Shown in pieces: positions 24,517 to 34,822 of a DNA stretch of 64,000 bases. Location: positions 124,001 through 188,000 of the forward strand of contig NZ_JBPCZH010000006.1 of the NCBI RefSeq assembly GCF_051251085.1, in the 5' to 3' direction. The number at the start of each line of letters is the position of its first letter. Position 1 is the stretch's first letter. A program made the position numbers and the translations under genes. The notes under the pieces were generated by a model that worked only from the letters and a program-made list of their open reading frames with translations, was not told the origin of the DNA and did no database searches. Origin of the DNA: Cernens ardua (lineage in GTDB: Bacteria > Pseudomonadota > Gammaproteobacteria > Pseudomonadales > Halomonadaceae).

Positions 24517-27471
24517 ATGAACGACTTCATTCCCGGGCAGCGTTGGATTAGTGATGGCGAAGCCGATTTGGGGTTGGGGACCATCCTCAAGACGGATTTT
24601 CGTACCGTCATGGTACTTTTCAATGCACGTGAAGAAACCCGTACCTACAATCTTCGCGATGCTCCGTTGACGCGTGTCACCTTTTCCGAGGGAGATTACA
24701 TTGAATCGGACCAAAATGACCGGTTGCGCGTTATTGATGTTGTAGAGAATAAAGGGCTACTGACCTATCACTGTGTCCCTGCCGAACATGAGGAGAACAC
24801 AGAACAACAGGATGTAATCACGCTCCCAGAGTCACGCTTGAATGATGCCATGCAGTTCCACCAGGCAAGGGAGCGTTTACTTACCGGCCAGATCGACCGT
24901 AATGACTGGTTTAATTTGCGCTATCGTACCCGCCAGCATATTCAGCGGCTTGAACGTGAAGAAGCCTTCGGTTTTTCCGGGCCACGGGTAGATCTGATTG
25001 ATCACCAGCTGATGATTGCCGAGGATGTGAGCAGCCGCCATACCCCCCGGGTTCTTCTGGCGGATGAAGTCGGGCTGGGGAAAACCATCGAAGCAGGCCT
25101 GATTCTACACCGCCTGTTATTGACCGAGCGAATCTGGCGCGTGCTGATCCTCGTACCCAACAGCCTGTCTCATCAGTGGCTGATCGAGTTACGTCGCCGC
25201 TTCGGGCTCCCTTTCACCCTATTGGATGAACATCAAAGCGAAGTGCTCTCACAAGAGGGTAACCCTTTTGAAACCACGCAATGGGTGATCGCCAGTCAAC
25301 AATGGCTATTTGCCAACCCCAAACGTCAACGTGAAGCAGAAGCGGCTGGGTGGGATCTGGTCATCGTGGATGAAGCCCATCACTTGAATGCCAAAAATGA
25401 AGAAAGCGGCTACCACTGTGTGGAACGTCTGGCCCAAAAGGATACCGGTTTACTACTGTTGACCGCGACGCCTGAACAAATGGGTGTCGAACGCCATTTC
25501 GACCACTTGCATCTGCTGGACCCTGAACGCTACCACTCACTGGAACAGTTTCGCGCAGAAGAAGAGGGGTTTGTCGCATTGGCCGATGAACTTGATGCGC
25601 TCGAAGCTGCCATCGGGAATTCTACTACAGTTCCCGAAAACTCACTCAATGCGTTGAAACAGCGTGTATCCGATGATGTGGACGCACAATCACAATTGGC
25701 GGCATTACTGGATAAAAGCACTGAGGACAAACCTTCGGTCTTGATGCGTTTGAAACGCCTATTGATTGACCGTTTCGGCATTGGCCGGGTGATGTTCCAC
25801 AATAGCCGACGCCATGTTGCCGGTTTTCCCGAACGTCAATTCACGCTGGATGCACTTGAGCCTCCGCAGGCCTATCGACGCTTGTTGAATCGTCTAAAAC
25901 GAGACGACGAGTATCTGGATACACTGATGGTTGAGCACTCCCTCGCTTATCCGGATGTGCTGCTTTATCCGGAATTGGCCTACACCGCGTTGGCCTCTGA
26001 CAGTGCCGAGCCCTGGTGGCGTATTGATCCACGCGTAGAGTGGCTCCGTGAGTGGATCAAGGCGCATCCGGGTGAAAAAGCGCTGGTCATTTGCCATGGT
26101 AACGAGACAGCTCGTGAACTTGCCACGGGGATACAGATCCTCAATGGTCATCAGGTTCCCGTATTCGATGAAGAAACCTCTTTGGTTGAGCGCGACCGAG
26201 CGGCAGCTGATTTTGCTGACCGGGAAGATGGCAGCCCGATTCTGGTCTGCTCTGAAATTGGTTCTGAAGGCCGAAATTTCCAGTTCTGCCACCATCTGAT
26301 CATGTTCGATCTTCCTCCTAATCCTGATCTACTGGAACAACGTATCGGGCGACTTGATCGTATCGGTCAGAAGCATCCTATTGATATTCAGGTGCTGTGT
26401 TTCGAAGGGGGCGCCGATCACTCGCTGGCACGGTGGTATAACGAAGGCCTGGCAGCCTTTGGGGCTCCCACCGGGCTGGGAGGAGAATTATTCGAGCAAA
26501 GTGAAGCGGAGCTGGATGAAGCCTATCTGGATGAAGATACCCTCACCACATTGATCGAAGACACCGCTGAAAAACGCCGTACACGTTTGGAAGAACGTGC
26601 CGCAGGCCGGTATCGTTTATTATCCCAGGGCCAAACCGACCATCAGCGTCTGGACAAGCTTCGTCAAAGTATCGAAATACTGGATCAGGACACCCGATTC
26701 TCCCGCTATCTGGATCAGGCATTTGATGTCTTTGGCGTCGATAGCCAGGACTTGGGTGATGAGTTACAACACCTGACCGCAGGGCCACAGATGATGGATG
26801 GCCTACCAGACCTGCAAAAAGGTGAGGAAGGCTATACAGCGACATTGTCCCGTGAACGGGCGCTTGAGCGAGACGATGTACAGCGCTTGAGTTGGGAACA
26901 TCCGCTTGTTCGTGAAATGCTCGACAGAACGGTCGAGAGCAGCATGGGCAATACCGCCGTTGCACTACTCAAGCATCCGGGTATTGCCGGTGGCCGTTTA
27001 TTGACCGAGATTGTGTTCGTCACTCAAACCGTTGCCCCCAAACGTCTACAGTCCGGGCGTTTCCTTCCCCCTACTACGGTACGGCTTTTGCTGGATGATA
27101 AAGGCACTGATCTGAGTGATAAAGTTACTTTTGGTGGGCTAGCCAACAACCTGAAGAATGTGAAAAAAGCGACGGCACGTGAGCTCATTAAACAGTGTTT
27201 GCCACAGCTACGTGAACTCTTCGATCAGGCAGAAAAGGCGTCATCCCGAAAATTGCCTGCATTGATACAGGAAGGGCTGGAACGGTTGAATGGAGGGCTA
27301 TTGCCGGAAATCGAGCGGATGAAAGCATTGAGGCAGCGTAATCCCGCCGTCCGTGACAATGAGATTCAGGCATTGGAAGAAGAGTACGATGCTCTTAAAC
27401 GGGCTATCTCCCAGACACGCCTACGATTCGATGCAGTCCGCGTTATTGCTACAGTGGGTGTAGAGGACTAA
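24517..27471 (+). CDS. rapA: RNA polymerase-associated ATPase RapA
   Basis: RapA is a Swi2/Snf2 ATPase that binds RNA polymerase and helps recycle it after transcription. The 984-residue length is close to E. coli RapA (968). Motif I is DEVGLGKTIEAG near residues 188-199, motif II DEAHHL near 285, and motif VI RIGRLDRIGQ near 611. An N-terminal Tudor-like domain starts with FIPGQRWISDGEADLGLG. A bidirectional terminator follows. Confidence 0.96.
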   Translation: MNDFIPGQRWISDGEADLGLGTILKTDFRTVMVLFNAREETRTYNLRDAPLTRVTFSEGDYIESDQNDRLRVIDVVENKGLLTYHCVPAEHEENTEQQDVITLPESRLNDAMQFHQARERLLTGQIDRNDWFNLRYRTRQHIQRLEREEAFGFSGPRVDLIDHQLMIAEDVSSRHTPRVLLADEVGLGKTIEAGLILHRLLLTERIWRVLILVPNSLSHQWLIELRRRFGLPFTLLDEHQSEVLSQEGNPFETTQWVIASQQWLFANPKRQREAEAAGWDLVIVDEAHHLNAKNEESGYHCVERLAQKDTGLLLLTATPEQMGVERHFDHLHLLDPERYHSLEQFRAEEEGFVALADELDALEAAIGNSTTVPENSLNALKQRVSDDVDAQSQLAALLDKSTEDKPSVLMRLKRLLIDRFGIGRVMFHNSRRHVAGFPERQFTLDALEPPQAYRRLLNRLKRDDEYLDTLMVEHSLAYPDVLLYPELAYTALASDSAEPWWRIDPRVEWLREWIKAHPGEKALVICHGNETARELATGIQILNGHQVPVFDEETSLVERDRAAADFADREDGSPILVCSEIGSEGRNFQFCHHLIMFDLPPNPDLLEQRIGRLDRIGQKHPIDIQVLCFEGGADHSLARWYNEGLAAFGAPTGLGGELFEQSEAELDEAYLDEDTLTTLIEDTAEKRRTRLEERAAGRYRLLSQGQTDHQRLDKLRQSIEILDQDTRFSRYLDQAFDVFGVDSQDLGDELQHLTAGPQMMDGLPDLQKGEEGYTATLSRERALERDDVQRLSWEHPLVREMLDRTVESSMGNTAVALLKHPGIAGGRLLTEIVFVTQTVAPKRLQSGRFLPPTTVRLLLDDKGTDLSDKVTFGGLANNLKNVKKATARELIKQCLPQLRELFDQAEKASSRKLPALIQEGLERLNGGLLPEIERMKALRQRNPAVRDNEIQALEEEYDALKRAISQTRLRFDAVRVIATVGVED

Positions 27472-27484
27472 CCCATGACAGGCG

Positions 27485-27505
27485 CATGTCACCAGATGTG
27501 ACATG
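27485..27505. repeat. Inverted repeat after rapA
   Basis: CATGTCAC and GTGACATG pair exactly around five bases just after the rapA stop. ACATGTC occurs again nearby at about 27521. No T-run follows. Confidence 0.4.
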
Positions 27506-27571
27506 TCTGTCTGTTACTCTACATGTCGCTCTTCCCTGCCGCGTGGCGACTGACATTTCAGGTAAAAGCAA

Positions 27572-27607
27572 AAAGGTGAAAGGCAGTAAATACAGCCTTT
27601 CACCTTT
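27572..27607. terminator. Bidirectional terminator between rapA and pgaD
   Basis: AAAGGTGAAAGGC and GCCTTTCACCTTT form a perfect 13-bp stem with a 10-base loop. T-rich flanks lie on both strands (TTTTTGCTTTT on the minus strand), so it can stop rapA and the pga operon. Confidence 0.85.
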
Positions 27608-27699
27608 ATATATTTTATATCTTTATCTTTTGTATCTTCACCTTTTGAGGGCCTCATCTCATACCATCACCCCATTTTCACTCTTTAGTAGTGGCTCGT

Positions 27700-28077
27700 T
27701 CATGGAACGGGGATCGCTCTGATAACGTGACCATTCATATTATGAAATACAGTGAGTCGGCGTGCATTTTTCAACAGAAGATTGGTTGTTTTTTCCACGT
27801 ATTTAGGAGGATCTAAAGTGATATCCACCTTGTCCGGTTTTTTTTGTGCATTGATAGATGCCCAGATAATCACGATCGAGGCATTCATGAGAACGATGCA
27901 TAAATAAAAGATAAAAAGCGATATATTGGAATCGATTGAATAAATTTCTTCCGCGGGTTCATAAAACCATGGACCCACTACCAGAAAGAGAAAACCCAGC
28001 CAACCCAGTAACAAAACGCCTGTATCAAAAATATAGGTCAGGGGGCGTTTTTCCGTGAGGATGATAGCGTCATTCAT
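27700..28077 (-). CDS. pgaD: PGA synthesis auxiliary membrane protein PgaD
   Basis: This 125-residue protein has two membrane segments (about residues 17-38 and 55-77) and follows pgaC, as PgaD does in poly-beta-1,6-N-acetylglucosamine operons. PgaD stabilises PgaC and takes part in its activation by cyclic di-GMP. The sequence itself is poorly conserved, so the call rests mainly on position, size and topology. The ATG at 28077 overlaps the pgaC end by 8 bp and follows GGGAG. Confidence 0.85.
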   Translation of the reverse strand: MNDAIILTEKRPLTYIFDTGVLLLGWLGFLFLVVGPWFYEPAEEIYSIDSNISLFIFYLCIVLMNASIVIIWASINAQKKPDKVDITLDPPKYVEKTTNLLLKNARRLTVFHNMNGHVIRAIPVP

Positions 28078-29449
28078 TACGAAGTTCTCCCGTCGCATTA
28101 CGTAAGGCAGCATTACCTGACCCCGTATTCCCTACCCCTCTATCCAGAGTTTGCCACCTTGCCCGTCCTTTTTTTACCTTGATCATGACACGCGTGAAGC
28201 TCACCAGACTGGTGAGGAAACTGATCATCCAGAAGGCCAATGGGTACCATACAATCGCGAGCATGGAACGTACGAAATGAGACTCGTAGCGGCGGTCAAT
28301 CAGAAGACTAATAGCAAACTGTAAAAGGCATGTAATACATAGCACCATCCCTGAGAAACCAGGTGGGAACGGATTTTCCACATATAGATTTCTGGGCAAC
28401 TCGATATCCATGCCCACAAGCATAAGAACCAGACTTAACGCCAGAGCAAATACCCACAGGATGGAAATAATATATTCACTCAGCAACGGCCACATGGCAC
28501 GATATTGCCACTTGAATACCGCCGGTATGTTTTTAAGAAATACCTCCGCTCCACCCTGCGCCCAACGTAGTCGTTGCTTCCACAACCCTTTTAATGTTTC
28601 TGGCATCAGAATCCAGCACAGGCCTCTGGGCTCATAACGGATACCCCAGCCACGCAGCTGAAGCTTCCAACTGATATCGATATCTTCCGTCATCATTTCA
28701 GGACTCCAGTAATCGACACTGGCTAGCGCACTTTTTCTGAACGCAGCCACAACACCCGACACCGTAAAAAGCCTGCCCTGAAGACTTTGCGTTCTTTTTA
28801 TCAATCCAATGATCGACGAAAATTCACCTACCTGAACGCGCCCGATGATCGTGGTGCGTGTTCGTATCCGTGGATTTCCTGTCACGGCTCCCAAATTCGG
28901 GTTACTGACCAGCGGCTCACACAGATACGTTACGGCCTCGGGTTCAAGTAAAGCATCCCCATCGATACAAACGACGTAATCACCCTTCGCCGCCAGAATA
29001 CCGGTATTAAGTGCTACTGCTTTGCCCTGATTGGCATCCAGCTTGATAACACGCAGCTTTTCGTATTGATGCGAAAGCTCAAGCAATACTTCAAAGGTGT
29101 TATCAGATGAGCCGTCATCAATGGCGATGATTTCGATATTGGAATAGCACTGTCGGGCGGCCGCCGAGATCGTCTCCCTTGCATTTTTTCCCTCGTTATA
29201 GCAGGGAATGAGGATCGAAATTAATGGCTCACCGGGAATTTCCGGTAATTCTCCCTCACGTTTCCATGACATGTGTCTTTCATAGCGCCACCAAAAATAA
29301 ATGCCGCCTGTCATCCATATACAAGACATGAACAAGGGCCAATAAAACACAAAATTCAGAATAAATTTAAGTGTGAGATAGAGCGCCATACCGAGGGGAG
29401 CACCCACCACTACACATAAAATGACGATTGAAAAAAGTCGATCTTTCAT
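28070..29449 (-). CDS. pgaC: Poly-GlcNAc synthase PgaC
   Basis: PgaC polymerises UDP-GlcNAc into poly-beta-1,6-GlcNAc at the inner membrane. The 459-residue protein has N- and C-terminal membrane segments around a GT2 domain: AIDDGSSDNTFE, VCIDGDALL, MTEDIDISW and QRLRW supply the D, DxD, TED and QxxRW residues. Overlap with pgaB by 4 bp indicates translational coupling. Confidence 0.95.
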   Translation of the reverse strand: MKDRLFSIVILCVVVGAPLGMALYLTLKFILNFVFYWPLFMSCIWMTGGIYFWWRYERHMSWKREGELPEIPGEPLISILIPCYNEGKNARETISAAARQCYSNIEIIAIDDGSSDNTFEVLLELSHQYEKLRVIKLDANQGKAVALNTGILAAKGDYVVCIDGDALLEPEAVTYLCEPLVSNPNLGAVTGNPRIRTRTTIIGRVQVGEFSSIIGLIKRTQSLQGRLFTVSGVVAAFRKSALASVDYWSPEMMTEDIDISWKLQLRGWGIRYEPRGLCWILMPETLKGLWKQRLRWAQGGAEVFLKNIPAVFKWQYRAMWPLLSEYIISILWVFALALSLVLMLVGMDIELPRNLYVENPFPPGFSGMVLCITCLLQFAISLLIDRRYESHFVRSMLAIVWYPLAFWMISFLTSLVSFTRVMIKVKKGRARWQTLDRGVGNTGSGNAALRNATGELRNE

Positions 29450-31452
29450 AACAGCGGGTACCAGGCAGAGGAGAGGATGGTTCTTACTTTTCTTAAATTG
29501 GGCTGGTTATGGATAGGGTCATCCGGGTAATAACCGAAATTCTCAGCCCCATTCAACTCCAGTGTTTTCATCCATTGGATGATTTGTTTGGTCGGGATGG
29601 GTTTTCCAGTGTTCCAGTCACGTGTCTGAAGCTCGAAAATGGTTTTATCAAGCCCACGCGGATATTTGGCAACGTCGTTGACTACTCGAGCAATCCACTG
29701 GTCCGACTGGCTTTTATCGACCCCTTCCATATAGGGCATTGCCATTGGAACAACCCAGTCATAATTGTCCAAAAAGTCTTTCAGGTTTTGCCCAAACCAG
29801 GTTTCACTTTGAGGATTCAAAACAGGAAGCGCATAAATATTGCGCGCGGTGGTGACCTGGTCGCCTTCTATTTGGCGGACGTGTTGAGTAATCAGCCTGG
29901 TAAAATGGGTCAGCGCCTGCGTTTTATAGTGTGTCCATTTTTCAAACAACTCAGGGTTTGCCCGAATCGCTTGTATCGATGCGGGAAAACCTGCTTTCTC
30001 ATAGGCTTTCATCGCATCAGGGCTGGCATCTTCATAATCAGACAAGAGCGCATCATCACTGAATAGCAGCCCATTGAAATGCGTATAGGTGGCCAGGTCT
30101 TCATAAAGCCCAATGATTTTGCGCCGGTTTTCGGGGTTCCATAGAGACAAACGCTGGTACTGTTTGGGGTCAATATCAACCTTGCCGGTATGCGGGTCCA
30201 ACTGCGTCACCCGAGGATCACTCTTGTTGAAATCGAATGAGAGCACAGGCATCCACGCATAGACCTGAACCCGTGCCCGAGTCATCAACTGCCAGGCAAT
30301 ACGGTTGAACAGATCAGCACGCATGGGGAGCCAGCGATTGGGGAAATAAACCGATCGGACAACGCCGTCCCCTTTGGGATCAGCAAAAGCCTGCAAAAAC
30401 ACCGTGCTGACGCGCATATCGGCCAGCCGCTGTATTAACACATTGATATTGTGCTGTTCCTGCACTGGATTGGGATCGTAGACATAGTCTAAATCCACCT
30501 GAATGACTCGCTTCAACTGGCGCTGTTCGATGGTGTTGATCATCTGTGCAAAATCATTGAGCTTGGGATTGTTCCCAATCAGCAAACGCGTGGCGTTATA
30601 AGGGCTATTAATGGAAGCCAGACCATTGCCCAGGGTAAATGCAAACTGATATCCGAAGCGTTTAACAATGCTGAGTGTTTCACCGTTGGCGGCCCCATAT
30701 GGCCATACCCAAACACGCGGATGCTTTCCAGTGACTTCCTCGATACGTTGCGTTTCCTTCGCAACATCCTGAGTCATGCGGTGTTCGAATTCAGCCTTGG
30801 TTTCATAACGCCTCAATTTGGTAAAGTACTGCCGACTCGTGGCAGCAGGCTCCAGATTTCCCTGTGGATTCGCCACGATACCGTCATGTGAGGCATAGGT
30901 ATGTGCGCCAATTTCGACAATGCCTGATTGAGACATTTCCTTCACTTCTGACCAGGTCAATATTTCCTTGCGATTCAGAGGTACACCACTGAAATTGACT
31001 TTCTTATTGAGCGGTGTATCCAGCCAACTGCCGACTGGGGCAAGCACTGCATGCCACCCGTAGGTTTTCAGCAAGGGAAATACGCGGGTATAAAAGCTGC
31101 GATAGCCGTCATCAAAGGTTAAAAGGAAAGCCTTGGGAGGCAGCGGCTTTTCATGGCGTTGCGCACGAAGGATGTCATCAACCGTAATATTGTGAAATCC
31201 GTGTTCCCGCAACCAGGTCCACTGATCGATAAGCGCACTGGTACGTACAGAGACGAAACGTTGGTCAGCCGCACCATCTGCCACATTGTGATAATTGATA
31301 ACAAGGTAACTTCCCTTCGGCCAAGGTGATTGGTCAATAGGAAGAGGACGCTGAGACGGCGGTATATACGTAGGAATTTCTGCATATACCGTATGTGCCA
31401 GAAATAGTATAAATCCGGCTAAAAGTGACCTTAATAAACAATATTTAGACAT
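29446..31452 (-). CDS. pgaB: Poly-GlcNAc deacetylase PgaB
   Basis: PgaB partly deacetylates the polymer in the periplasm so that it can leave through PgaA. It has 668 residues with a signal peptide (ending VYA-E near residue 24), a polysaccharide deacetylase domain (LLTFDDGYRSFYTRVFP near 107-123 and GAHTYASHDG near 178-187), and a C-terminal glycoside hydrolase-like domain. No lipobox cysteine is seen at the signal end, unlike E. coli PgaB, which is a lipoprotein. Confidence 0.93.
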   Translation of the reverse strand: MSKYCLLRSLLAGFILFLAHTVYAEIPTYIPPSQRPLPIDQSPWPKGSYLVINYHNVADGAADQRFVSVRTSALIDQWTWLREHGFHNITVDDILRAQRHEKPLPPKAFLLTFDDGYRSFYTRVFPLLKTYGWHAVLAPVGSWLDTPLNKKVNFSGVPLNRKEILTWSEVKEMSQSGIVEIGAHTYASHDGIVANPQGNLEPAATSRQYFTKLRRYETKAEFEHRMTQDVAKETQRIEEVTGKHPRVWVWPYGAANGETLSIVKRFGYQFAFTLGNGLASINSPYNATRLLIGNNPKLNDFAQMINTIEQRQLKRVIQVDLDYVYDPNPVQEQHNINVLIQRLADMRVSTVFLQAFADPKGDGVVRSVYFPNRWLPMRADLFNRIAWQLMTRARVQVYAWMPVLSFDFNKSDPRVTQLDPHTGKVDIDPKQYQRLSLWNPENRRKIIGLYEDLATYTHFNGLLFSDDALLSDYEDASPDAMKAYEKAGFPASIQAIRANPELFEKWTHYKTQALTHFTRLITQHVRQIEGDQVTTARNIYALPVLNPQSETWFGQNLKDFLDNYDWVVPMAMPYMEGVDKSQSDQWIARVVNDVAKYPRGLDKTIFELQTRDWNTGKPIPTKQIIQWMKTLELNGAENFGYYPDDPIHNQPNLRKVRTILSSAWYPLL

Positions 31453-31462
31453 TTTCGAGATC

Positions 31463-33892
31463 TCAGAACCGGTAACTCATATCGAAAGAAAGCGTCAGAT
31501 CTTTCTCGCGCGTGCCGTCATAGGGTTGATTGCTCCACGTCAACATGGCGCCAACATCCAGTACGTCGTTGAAAAGAAGACGCTGACCGTAACCCAACGT
31601 AGCGGCCAACCCACTTCCGTGATGTTTCTGCCAATAGGTCCCGGCACCCGCGACAAATTCCTGATGCCATTCGGTTTGATAACGGCGGTACAAAATATGA
31701 TCCGCAGTCAACATGGGAATAACCGAGAGATCGCGTTTGGGACTGTAGTAATAGGTCCCTGTATGGGTATTACTGCTGAAGGATAATTGGGGAGTAAAAT
31801 CAACGGTCAGGTAGGGCCTGGTATACACCCTTTGCTGTCCTGAAAGATCGTATTCCTGATGATGATTGCCATCAGAGAAATAGGCACGACTGGTACTCAG
31901 GTTCCAACTCTGCCGTTCATTACCGGTCCATTGGAGAAACAGGTTGCCCCCATTGGAGGTGATACCATGATGCAGGGCTCTTAGGGGCGTACTTGTCATC
32001 AAGTGTTCAGCATCTGCGCCCACACGCCAGTGATCACCAAACTGATGCCATCCCGTGAGCCCCCATCCCACTCGACTGTTTTTTCTATAGTGAACGTGGG
32101 TCGTCTGGGCCTGTACCCAGTTGTCCCTATTGGTGAATTCGACCCCAAACTTTTGATTGTTTTGTATTCCTTTACCTTCCTCGAATTCGCCTCTTCCAAA
32201 AGTGTAGCCAGTGAAAAGGCGCCAGTTCTCGTCGATAGGAGGCGTATAAAGAGTGGCATCCAATGAAAGGTCATGCTTACCCGCCTTGGGGCCATTTGAA
32301 TTGTCACTGGAGTTCAAACCATAACCACTATCAATTTGAAGTTCCCACATATGGTGGACATCACGGATTCGATCCAGACGCTCTACCGACGAGTTTTCGG
32401 GCATTCGCGCAACGACATCATCCGTAAGCTCATCCGCCTGTTTCCACTCCTGAAGCGCCAATGCGGTATAGGCCTGCTGTATTTCAAGGCCGACATTCCT
32501 CGGTTCTAACCCTTCAATGCGCTTTAACAACAATTCAGAGCGATGCGGCCACATTCTCTCCTGATAAATGGAAGCAAGTGATATACCCAATCCCTGATTT
32601 CCCGGCGCAGTATTGAATAGGTGCTCCTGCAAATGTTGAGCTTCAGGCAGTTTATTTCTTGCATCCATATCTGACACGGTCAGTTGTTGAGCAGCCAACC
32701 AGTCATTATTGTCCTGAGGGACAGGGGTACCGGGTAAATAAAGATAATAAGGTTGACTCGCCTTGAATTTATCGACCAACTGCGTGGCTTGTTTCAAGTG
32801 CTCACTTTCTGAAAGGCTGTAATATAAATCGCTGGTGCGATCACCATCCTTGATCGGGTTTGAGGCATATGCCGATTTATAAAGCGCCTGAGCCTTAGTG
32901 GGATGATGTAAATAAAGGTATGCTGCAGCGACCCATTGCTTCGCGTAATCAGGTATCGTTTGACCATGTTCGGTCAGTTGTTGATATTCGCTCACTACCT
33001 CTTTCATTCTGACACGAGCCACCAATGCACCTAATCGGTCTATCCGTGCATCGCGGTAAACGCCCTGTGCAGTGGGATCGTTCTTCCATCGAACAAGTAA
33101 CGCGTGATACACACTGAGAGCATGATCCGCTGTCTCGAAACGGGTCGTATCATTGGTTGGGGACGCTAACGATTGCCTGACCAGCTCCGCTGCCGCGGCC
33201 AATTCTCTTCTACGGATAACGGCCTCAGGCGCACCGCATTGGCGCGCAGCTTCAAGGGAAGGTTTTCCGATACGATTATTATCCAGAATCGCGCTGTAAT
33301 CACAGCCAATATCGCGGTCCCCCGGTGCAATTTCATGCGCGTAACTAATGGCATCCAGAGCGGCTGCATTATGTCCGGCCTGTGTTTGTACCCATGCCAA
33401 TTCACGCCAGTGCTGTGCAGAAGGAGATTTCCGAATTCTTTCTTCTGCCAATGAAACGGCCTGACCATATTGTTTGGCATCTGCCAATGTGAAAATCAGT
33501 GCACTTTCAACACTATCATTACCGGGATCTGACCGGAGAATCATCTGCCATAATCGGATTGCCGTCGGGTAATGGCCAAGGTTCCGGTAAGCACGTGCCG
33601 CAGCGATTTCACCGCGTTCAGGAATTACCACCTTTTGTGCGTACTGCTGCCATAGGACGGTGGCTTCTCTGTTGTGGTTGGCCCATAACGATATTTCCAA
33701 CCAATCGGCTATTTCATTGCCTGTCAGAGCACGTTGGGTCGACACATGATCAAACCAAGAAAATATATTCGTATATTCGCCATGACGTGCCTGTTTAATA
33801 AACTTGTCGTAAACATTGTCTACCGCTAATACATTCTCGGAAATTAATAAGAGACAAGACGTTGCCGTTGCAAGAATAATTTTTTTTCGCAT
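31463..33892 (-). CDS. pgaA: PGA outer-membrane export porin PgaA
   Basis: PgaA is the outer-membrane porin with a periplasmic TPR superhelix that exports poly-GlcNAc. The 809-residue protein has a signal peptide (ILATATSCLLLISENVLA), Ala-rich TPR-like helices through about residue 510 and a beta-barrel end with alternating aromatic strands finishing in LSFDMSYRF, the usual outer-membrane C-terminal Phe. It is first in pgaABCD. The start is ATG 33892 or an in-frame GTG three codons upstream. Confidence 0.93.
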   Translation of the reverse strand: MRKKIILATATSCLLLISENVLAVDNVYDKFIKQARHGEYTNIFSWFDHVSTQRALTGNEIADWLEISLWANHNREATVLWQQYAQKVVIPERGEIAAARAYRNLGHYPTAIRLWQMILRSDPGNDSVESALIFTLADAKQYGQAVSLAEERIRKSPSAQHWRELAWVQTQAGHNAAALDAISYAHEIAPGDRDIGCDYSAILDNNRIGKPSLEAARQCGAPEAVIRRRELAAAAELVRQSLASPTNDTTRFETADHALSVYHALLVRWKNDPTAQGVYRDARIDRLGALVARVRMKEVVSEYQQLTEHGQTIPDYAKQWVAAAYLYLHHPTKAQALYKSAYASNPIKDGDRTSDLYYSLSESEHLKQATQLVDKFKASQPYYLYLPGTPVPQDNNDWLAAQQLTVSDMDARNKLPEAQHLQEHLFNTAPGNQGLGISLASIYQERMWPHRSELLLKRIEGLEPRNVGLEIQQAYTALALQEWKQADELTDDVVARMPENSSVERLDRIRDVHHMWELQIDSGYGLNSSDNSNGPKAGKHDLSLDATLYTPPIDENWRLFTGYTFGRGEFEEGKGIQNNQKFGVEFTNRDNWVQAQTTHVHYRKNSRVGWGLTGWHQFGDHWRVGADAEHLMTSTPLRALHHGITSNGGNLFLQWTGNERQSWNLSTSRAYFSDGNHHQEYDLSGQQRVYTRPYLTVDFTPQLSFSSNTHTGTYYYSPKRDLSVIPMLTADHILYRRYQTEWHQEFVAGAGTYWQKHHGSGLAATLGYGQRLLFNDVLDVGAMLTWSNQPYDGTREKDLTLSFDMSYRF

Positions 33893-34822
33893 ATGTATCA
33901 CACGCTTATAATCTTTAATAGTTGCATGCTATCAGCAGTATGGATATTTATTTTTACACTGGCATTGATTATTTTATATACCTTAAAGGCGGCATTTTAA
34001 TAAGTGATACTTTATAACCTGTACGCGACATAATAATATGAATGGTAAAATAAGTTATCTGGACAGTATCTTTATACATGCTATTAAGTAAATTGAATGA
34101 TACGAAATGTAACCACAAAATTGATATATAGTTTCATTACTAGAAAGTAATTGATTGAAGAGCAAATGTAGAAATTCGACGATAATGCTGACAAAACATC
34201 GTATTTATCTTATCTAAAACTTATTTTCTACTTTGATATGAATATATACCCCTCACACAAAGCAATGTTATAAAATAATAGTTATACGGTACAACTAATG
34301 AACTCAACACCCCTGACAAATCATATTTAGAAATGTCCAGTTGATATAAAAAGAAATGTTTTCAATATCCTTGAAGACAAAATGCCTTTATTTTTCTAGT
34401 CCCTCCTAATTACAACTCTGTCCAATTTATTTTACTCCTACCTACTAGCATAGTCCCCATTCTATCAACCCTGATCTTCAAAGAGAGACTCGCACCGCTA
34501 GTCAAATATCACTCCACTTCTTTCCTGTTCTCTTTTCCATACCTTCTTTACCCAATGATCACACATTACTTAAAATAATTATTCATTAAGAATACGTGCG
34601 GTCATATCCGTGTGAGTTATGTAATCAGAATGTAATCACAACGTTATTCTCATGGAATGTAGGTGTGATTGTTAAATTCATTTAATTTACATTTCCTTAT
34701 TCTCTACCCAATAGAGATATTCAAAGATTATAGACTTGCCATACCTCATTTTAGGTATTTTTTATTTTCCTATGTATGTGATACTACTTTAAGGTTTATT
34801 AAGTTGGATGTGAGGGAATGTT
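33893..34822. other. Long AT-rich gap between pgaA and the LuxR-type gene
   Basis: About 930 bp of very AT-rich sequence with no supported gene, separating the divergent pgaA and LuxR-type genes. Its size suggests complex regulation of the pga operon, for instance silencing by H-NS-like proteins, and it could hide a small RNA. No clear operator repeat was found by eye. Confidence 0.45.
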
